DNA of 6,437 nucleotides from DATBIS01 sp036556805 (GTDB taxonomy: Bacteria > Actinomycetota > UBA4738 > HRBIN12). The first letter of the stretch is position 1. Every line of letters begins with the position of its first letter. Under the pieces are notes generated by a model that saw nothing but the letters and a program-made list of their open reading frames with translations, did no database searches and had not been told where the DNA came from. The DNA is taken from contig DATBIS010000090.1 in NCBI GenBank assembly GCA_036556805.1, positions 1 to 6,437 on the forward strand. Reading direction: 5' to 3'. Of the stretch, positions 5,946-6,437 are shown piece after piece. The translations under genes and the position numbers were made by a program.

Positions 5946-5974
5946 TTGACTATGCCTGCATTCGTGCGTACACT
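5946..5974 (+). promoter_or_regulatory. Sigma-70-type promoter P2 of rpoB
   Basis: TTGACT (-35, 5946-5951) and TACACT (-10, 5969-5974) have the ideal 17-nt spacing and an A+T-richer spacer than the surrounding DNA. The -35 box matches TTGACA at five of six positions. Transcription would begin near 5981, leaving a leader of about 62 nt. This is the strongest promoter candidate in the window and probably drives rpoB and any downstream partner such as rpoC. Confidence 0.8.
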
Positions 5975-6028
5975 ACCCGTTTGGCCGTGCCGTCTTCCGT
6001 GCTTCGCTGCGCGCAGCTTCATTTCCCT

Positions 6029-6036
6029 GGGGGGGA
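6029..6036 (+). promoter_or_regulatory. Ribosome binding site of rpoB
   Basis: A purine run GGGGGGGA lies 6 nt before the TTG at 6043. Together with the absence of any in-frame ATG or GTG ahead of the conserved RVSFAKL segment, it decides the unusual TTG start. Confidence 0.8.
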
Positions 6037-6042
6037 TCCTTC

Positions 6043-6437
6043 TTGCCTGACGCCCTGGTCCCTGTTCGCGACCGTGTCAGTTTCGCCAAGCTCGACGAGG
6101 TGCTTCCGCTCCCGAACCTCGTGGGCATCCAGCGGGAGTCCTTCGACTGGCTCCTGTCCGAGGGCCTGAAGGAGGTCCTCGAGGAAGTCTCACCGATCGA
6201 GGACTTCACCGAGCAGTTCCAGCTCTACTTCGGAAGGCACCAGTTCAAGGAGGTCAAGGCCTCCGAGGAGGAGTGCCGGGACAAGGACATCACCTACAGC
6301 CAGCCGCTCTTCGTCGAGGCCACCTTCGTCAACAAGGTGACCGGCGAGATCAAGGAGCAGGAAGTCTTCATGGGGGACTTCCCGATCATGACCGAGCGGG
6401 GCACCTTCATCATCAACGGGACCGAGCGCGTCGTCGT
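6043..6437 (+). CDS. rpoB: RNA polymerase beta subunit, N-terminal part
   Basis: The first 131 complete codons of the beta subunit of DNA-dependent RNA polymerase, cut by the right edge. Beta forms one side of the catalytic cleft and is the rifampicin target, though that region lies beyond the window. The protein opens with PDALVPVRDRVSFAKLDEVL, then PNLVGIQRESFDWLL (about 24-38), SPIEDF (49-54), EECRDKDITYSQPLFVEATF (75-94) and VFMGDFPIMTERGTF (106-120), and ends in IINGTERVVV. This is the conserved protrusion/lobe start seen across bacteria, closest in feel to actinobacterial versions. The N-terminal extension before RVSFAK is short, about 11 residues. TTG is the start, as the frame closes at 5947-5949 and no better codon with a ribosome binding site precedes the conserved block. 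It has its own promoters and is not preceded here by rplL. Confidence 0.99.
   Translation, partial: MPDALVPVRDRVSFAKLDEVLPLPNLVGIQRESFDWLLSEGLKEVLEEVSPIEDFTEQFQLYFGRHQFKEVKASEEECRDKDITYSQPLFVEATFVNKVTGEIKEQEVFMGDFPIMTERGTFIINGTERVV

Larger units (their letters stand above)
5840..6042 (+). other. Intergenic region between ugd and rpoB
   Basis: This 203-nt stretch is the only gap between genes in the window and has more A+T than its flanks. It contains a short imperfect inverted repeat, two tandem promoters, an mRNA leader of about 60 nt with a 12-nt palindrome, and the rpoB ribosome binding site. No small ORF with a ribosome binding site and no tRNA or ribosomal protein gene was found in it. 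No hairpin followed by a T-run is present, so termination of the upstream operon is not evident here. Confidence 0.85.

Noticed and set aside
4190..6022. A 610-codon open frame on the - strand opposite the epimerase, ugd and the intergenic region
   Set aside because: It mirrors well-supported + strand genes, its protein has no recognisable domain and is dominated by Arg/Asp/Glu/His/Ala from the GC-rich antisense frame, and it runs through the rpoB promoters.
5981..6169. A 62-codon + strand frame across the rpoB leader and start
   Set aside because: It starts at the predicted P2 transcription start without a ribosome binding site and overlaps rpoB in another frame.
1..6437. Search by eye for CRISPR repeats, tRNA, transposase, integrase, toxin-antitoxin or phage genes
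   Set aside because: No regularly spaced repeats, no cloverleaf, no mobile-element or defence motifs; coding content is fully explained by sugar genes and rpoB.

Overview
The window is about 70% GC by eye, uses GTG and TTG starts freely, and packs its genes head to tail on the + strand. The RpoB N-terminus at the right end (RVSFAKL, SPIEDF, EECRDKDITY, FMGDFPIMTE, FIINGTERVVV) closely resembles actinobacterial RpoB. The source is therefore most likely a member of the Actinomycetota, possibly a poorly sampled lineage. That placement is inference, because no search could be run.

Positions 2-5839 hold six co-directional genes of a cell-surface glycan or exopolysaccharide type. In order they are a 5'-truncated GT4-type glycosyltransferase, a divergent polysaccharide-deacetylase-like protein, a class I SAM methyltransferase, a second GT4-type glycosyltransferase, an extended-SDR nucleotide-sugar 4-epimerase, and UDP-glucose 6-dehydrogenase (ugd). 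All five gene junctions overlap, by 4, 8, 4, 1 and 4 nt, so this is almost certainly one translationally coupled operon that continues upstream of the window. The last two genes would make activated uronic acid or epimerised sugars. The glycosyltransferases would assemble the chain, and the deacetylase-like protein and methyltransferase could trim or decorate it. No flippase, polymerase, priming transferase or membrane protein is visible, so the set is incomplete here.

Positions 5840-6042 are the only intergenic stretch. It carries two good sigma-70-type promoters (35/10 boxes at 5881-5909 and 5946-5974) that look like copies of the same module exactly 65 bp apart. A short leader and a strong Shine-Dalgarno follow, ahead of rpoB, which starts with TTG at 6043 and runs off the right edge. 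No convincing terminator separates ugd from rpoB.

No RNA genes, mobile elements or CRISPR arrays were seen. The genes are ordinary families and I see no clearly new system. The most notable signals are regulatory or structural: the duplicated rpoB promoter module, the placement of a glycan operon directly before rpoB, two near-perfect long hairpins plus an alternating purine-pyrimidine tract in the 3' part of the second glycosyltransferase gene, and a possible stem that masks the epimerase ribosome binding site.
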